From positions 3,436 through 12,352 of the forward strand of contig JAEMRG010000035.1 in assembly GCA_016463455.1 (NCBI GenBank): a stretch of 8,917 nucleotides of DNA. Reading direction: 5' to 3'. Position 1 is the stretch's first letter; each line of letters starts with the position of its first letter. The translations under genes were made by a program, and so were the position numbers. The notes below the pieces were generated by a model that saw nothing but the letters and a program-made list of their open reading frames with translations, had not been told where the DNA came from and ran no database searches. Positions 6,261 through 8,917 of the stretch are shown here, one piece after another. The stretch is from Rhodoferax sp. (lineage in GTDB: Bacteria; Pseudomonadota; Gammaproteobacteria; Burkholderiales; Burkholderiaceae_C).

Positions 6261-7221
6261 GACGCTGGTGGCCTCGGTGCTGGCTTCGGCGGTGCGCCTA
6301 GCCACGCCCCTGGTCTTGTGCGCGCTGGCCGGTTTGTTTTCCGAGCGCTCGGGCGTGGTGGACATCGGACTGGAAGGCAAGATGCTGTTTGCCGCGTTTG
6401 CTGCCGGTGCCGTAGGGGCGGTGACTGGCTCGACCACGCTGGCGCTGCTGGCCGCCATGGTGGTGGGTGTTTTGCTGTCGTCCTTGCATGGCTTGGCCTG
6501 CGTCAGCTATCCCGGCGACCAGGTGGTGTCCGGCGTGGCCATCAATATCATCGCCGCCGGCCTGACGGTGGTGCTGGGTATTGCTTGGTTCGCACAAGGC
6601 GGTCAAACCCCGCCCTTGTCAGTGGATGTGCGCGTGCAAGCGCATTGGCAAGGACTGGTGCAGGCGGTGCAGCCGCTGCCCTGGTGGGGGCCGGTGATCG
6701 GCCAGGCACTGTTAGGCCACAACCTGCTGGTCTATGGCACCTATGCATTGGTGCCCTTGTCCTGGTATGTGCTATACCGCACCCGCTTTGGATTGCGTTT
6801 GCGCGCGGTCGGCGAGAACCCGCACATGGTGGACGCGGCCGGCGTGTCGGTGCTGCGGCTGCGCTACGCGGCTTTGGCCATCAATGGGCTTTTGTGCGGC
6901 TTGGCGGGCAGCTATTTGGTGCTGGCGCAAAGCGCCAATTTTTCAGCGCATATGACCGCCGGACGCGGCTTTATGGCCCTGGCCGCCTTGATCTTTGGAC
7001 GCTGGAACCCCTGGGGCGCTTTGGGTGCCTGCCTGCTGTTTGGATTGTTGGACGCGATTGCCATGCGCCTGCAAGGCGTGGACATTCCCGGTATCGGCGC
7101 CGTCCCGGTGCAAGCCATTCAGGCGCTGCCCTACCTGATGACCGTGGTCTTACTGGCGGGTTTTGTAGGCCGTGCAGTGGCGCCTGCGGCTTTGGGTAAA
7201 CCGTATTTGAAAAATCGCTGA
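6253..7221 (+). CDS. Nucleoside ABC transporter permease 2
   Basis: This is the second BPD_transp_2 permease, 322 residues, partner of the upstream permease in the membrane channel. Motifs typical of this subunit are GLFSERSGVVDIGLEGKML at 27-45, PGDQVVSGVAINI at 87-99 and the coupling region RFGLRLRAVGENPHMVDAAG at 178-197, followed by GRGFMALAALIFGRWNPWGA at 237-256. Membrane segments are evident near 8-28, 44-58, 62-83, 94-113, 157-174, 204-225, 238-250, 256-271 and 292-310. ATG 6253 is chosen over ATG 6241 because of the GGAG in front of it; the longer form would add only four residues. It overlaps the first permease by 8 bp and ends the transporter operon, 8 bp before the converging mnmC stop codon. 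No terminator is visible in that gap. Confidence 0.92.
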   Translation: MDETLVASVLASAVRLATPLVLCALAGLFSERSGVVDIGLEGKMLFAAFAAGAVGAVTGSTTLALLAAMVVGVLLSSLHGLACVSYPGDQVVSGVAINIIAAGLTVVLGIAWFAQGGQTPPLSVDVRVQAHWQGLVQAVQPLPWWGPVIGQALLGHNLLVYGTYALVPLSWYVLYRTRFGLRLRAVGENPHMVDAAGVSVLRLRYAALAINGLLCGLAGSYLVLAQSANFSAHMTAGRGFMALAALIFGRWNPWGALGACLLFGLLDAIAMRLQGVDIPGIGAVPVQAIQALPYLMTVVLLAGFVGRAVAPAALGKPYLKNR

Positions 7222-7229
7222 TCGCCGCT

Positions 7230-8917
7230 TTAGCTTCCCCGGCCTTGCAAGCGCTGCACATCCAGTAGGCGCGCCAAACGCTTGGGCAAGGGGAGTGGGT
7301 CAGCCATAAGGCGCGCTGTCAGCAATTGGGCGCACAGGGCTGCAAACGTCAGCCCGCGCGCGCCCATGGCCAGGCACATCCACAAGCCGTTTTCTCCGCT
7401 GGCAGTTGCCGGACCGATCAGTGGCAAGCGGTCGTGCGAAACGCAGCGTTGCCCGCGCCACAGGCCTAGCTGCCCGGCGCGGTATTGCGCTTGCAATGTT
7501 GGCGATACATCCGGCAGGAGTTGTGTAATGCGGGCCAGATTAGCTTGGTGGCAATCAGCTTCGCTGGCGCTGTCGTCGGCTTCAAAGCCAGCCCCGGCCA
7601 GCCATTGCAAGCCCTGTGGGCTCGGCACTGCGGGTAAGAAATGGCCTTGCCCCTGCACCGGAAGCCCCGGTCGTCCTGGCAGATCCGTGGCCGGGCCGCT
7701 GCTGATGCTACCGAAAACAGGGCGCAGTTGCGCCAAGGCGCTGCGCGCTGCGCTGCTGAGGGCATCGGCTGCGTACTCGTCGGTCTTGGCCAGCAGTCGC
7801 GCCGCATCCATGGCGTTGCACAGAACCAGCAATTCACTGCTTGCAAGGGCATGACCCCTTGCGTCTAAAGCCTGCCACTTCCCCGCTTCAAAATGCAGGC
7901 GCTGCACTGCCGCCTTGCATTGCAGTGTCACGCCGGGGGTGGACAGGCAGGCGCGTATCAAGGCTTGGGGTTTGAGCCAGAGCGCTTCGGCACGCCATGC
8001 ACCGGGCGCAAAGGCCCGCATCGCGCCGCCTTCGTCCCAATCTTCTCCTTGCACCAGCATCGATTGCAAGATCTGGCGCGTCAGATGGTAGGCGCTGCGG
8101 GTGATGCCATACAGCGGGTCGGCGGGCGAGTTGCCACTGGCGCTGACCAAGCCTGCCGGCAGGCCGGATGCACCGGCGCCTGCCTGAGCCTGTTGTTCCA
8201 GCACGGTGACTTGCCAACCGCGCAAGGCCAAGGTGCGCGCCACCATTGCCCCGCTAATTCCGGCGCCTAGGATCGTGCAATGACCGGGCTTTGCAAATAC
8301 TTTTACGGGCCTAATGCGGCTGCTTCGCAAAGCCCAGGCGGGGTCGAATACCAGTGTTCCAGCGCCACGCGGCTTCCATAGCGCCGTATCGAGGGCTGGC
8401 TTGCCTGCGTACTGACTTGCACTGCCAGCAAAAGCCAGCGTCGTGCCCCGGCGTGCCAGCGTTTGCAGGCGATGCAGTTGGGCCCTAGTCCATGCCTGGT
8501 CCATCCCTAAAACGATGTGGTCAGCTTGCATTAGCAACTGGGCCAAGCTGGCGTCTCGGGGGCCAAGGCATAAAGTCAGCAGCACCCGGCCCTGGTAGAA
8601 GGGCAAGCGGTAAAAACCTGGGGCGGGCCCTTGGGCGATGGACAGGGCGCGAAGGGCTTGGGTCAGGGCCTGCGCGTGTTCGCCCGATTCAGCGCTTGTG
8701 GCTTGGGCAATGGCCGAAAAGTCTAAAGGCCAATGGCCCAGCTCTATCAGCCCGACATAGTGCAACTGCGCTGTGCGCGGCAATGCATCCGCATAGTCCT
8801 GCCAGGCGCGTAAAAACCCCGCACCCGCGCCGAAAGCGGTATCCAGAATGCATGTGGCGCCGGTGGCCACGGGGGCTGGTGTTGGGGGCGGACTCAGGCC
8901 GTTGGCGGCACGTAGCC
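7230..8917 (-). CDS. mnmC: MnmC-type tRNA wobble-uridine modification protein, FAD oxidase half intact, methyltransferase half divergent (5' end beyond window)
   Basis: In the well-studied bifunctional protein the C-terminal FAD oxidase removes carboxymethyl from cmnm5(s2)U34 of tRNA and the N-terminal SAM domain methylates the product to mnm5(s2)U34. Here 561 residues are visible; the frame is open to the window edge, so the GTG at 8868-8870 is internal and I estimate a few tens of N-terminal residues are missing. The oxidase half is well kept: ILGAGISGAM (Rossmann, about visible residue 216), VLEQ at 238-241, GASGLPAGL at 248-256, and near the C terminus WRGQRCVSHDRLPLIGP and GARGLTFAALCAQLL. 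The N-terminal half keeps a relic motif DTAFGAGAGFL (usual form ETGFGLGLNFL), LHYVGLIE and YQGRVLLTLCLG, but the conserved LDGFAPxxNPxxW loop is reduced to VLGMDQAW and the later RKREM-like stretch is absent. It converges with the transporter operon and shows no functional link to it. Confidence 0.85.
   Translation of the reverse strand, partial: LRAANGLSPPPTPAPVATGATCILDTAFGAGAGFLRAWQDYADALPRTAQLHYVGLIELGHWPLDFSAIAQATSAESGEHAQALTQALRALSIAQGPAPGFYRLPFYQGRVLLTLCLGPRDASLAQLLMQADHIVLGMDQAWTRAQLHRLQTLARRGTTLAFAGSASQYAGKPALDTALWKPRGAGTLVFDPAWALRSSRIRPVKVFAKPGHCTILGAGISGAMVARTLALRGWQVTVLEQQAQAGAGASGLPAGLVSASGNSPADPLYGITRSAYHLTRQILQSMLVQGEDWDEGGAMRAFAPGAWRAEALWLKPQALIRACLSTPGVTLQCKAAVQRLHFEAGKWQALDARGHALASSELLVLCNAMDAARLLAKTDEYAADALSSAARSALAQLRPVFGSISSGPATDLPGRPGLPVQGQGHFLPAVPSPQGLQWLAGAGFEADDSASEADCHQANLARITQLLPDVSPTLQAQYRAGQLGLWRGQRCVSHDRLPLIGPATASGENGLWMCLAMGARGLTFAALCAQLLTARLMADPLPLPKRLARLLDVQRLQGRGS

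Noticed and set aside
7200..7245. Bidirectional terminator between permease 2 and mnmC
   Set aside because: The gap is 8 bp and the sequence around it shows only short imperfect pairing (for example around CGCTGATCG) next to the AAAAAT run, not a convincing stem.

Overview
This window looks like chromosomal DNA from a betaproteobacterium, most likely Burkholderiales of a Comamonadaceae type. I infer this from the moderately high GC content, from protein sequences that read like Comamonadaceae orthologues (nucleoside hydrolase, BMP-type ABC transporter, MnmC with the GASGLPAGL motif), and from the compact gene packing. This is recognition by eye, not a database result.

Layout. Positions 1-2355 hold a leftward operon transcribed as ribokinase, then nucleoside hydrolase, then a 2-oxoglutarate/Fe(II) oxygenase that runs off the left edge. 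Positions 2356-2605 are a divergent control region with three perfect inverted repeats, a good sigma70-type promoter pointing right, and a leader of about 105 nt. Positions 2606-7221 hold a rightward operon for a complete BMP-family (purine) nucleoside ABC importer: periplasmic binding protein, double-domain ATPase and two permeases. The last genes overlap by 4-8 bp. Positions 7230-8917 hold the 3' part of mnmC on the minus strand, which faces the transporter tail-to-tail with 8 bp between stop codons and runs off the right edge. It is a tRNA-modification gene and probably unrelated to the nucleoside cluster.

How the genes fit together. The importer brings nucleosides into the cytoplasm, the hydrolase splits them into free base and ribose, and the kinase makes ribose 5-phosphate for the pentose phosphate pathway. 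The oxygenase is translationally coupled to the hydrolase and is the unexplained part. It may oxidise a nucleoside or base that the other enzymes cannot handle directly.

Points worth a second look are the oxygenase, the dyad-rich divergent region with mutually exclusive hairpins in the ribokinase leader, a strong hairpin between the binding-protein and ATPase genes, and an MnmC whose methyltransferase half has lost its hallmark loop while its FAD oxidase half is intact. I found no mobile element, CRISPR array, tRNA or rRNA. No gene-free stretch exceeds 250 bases.
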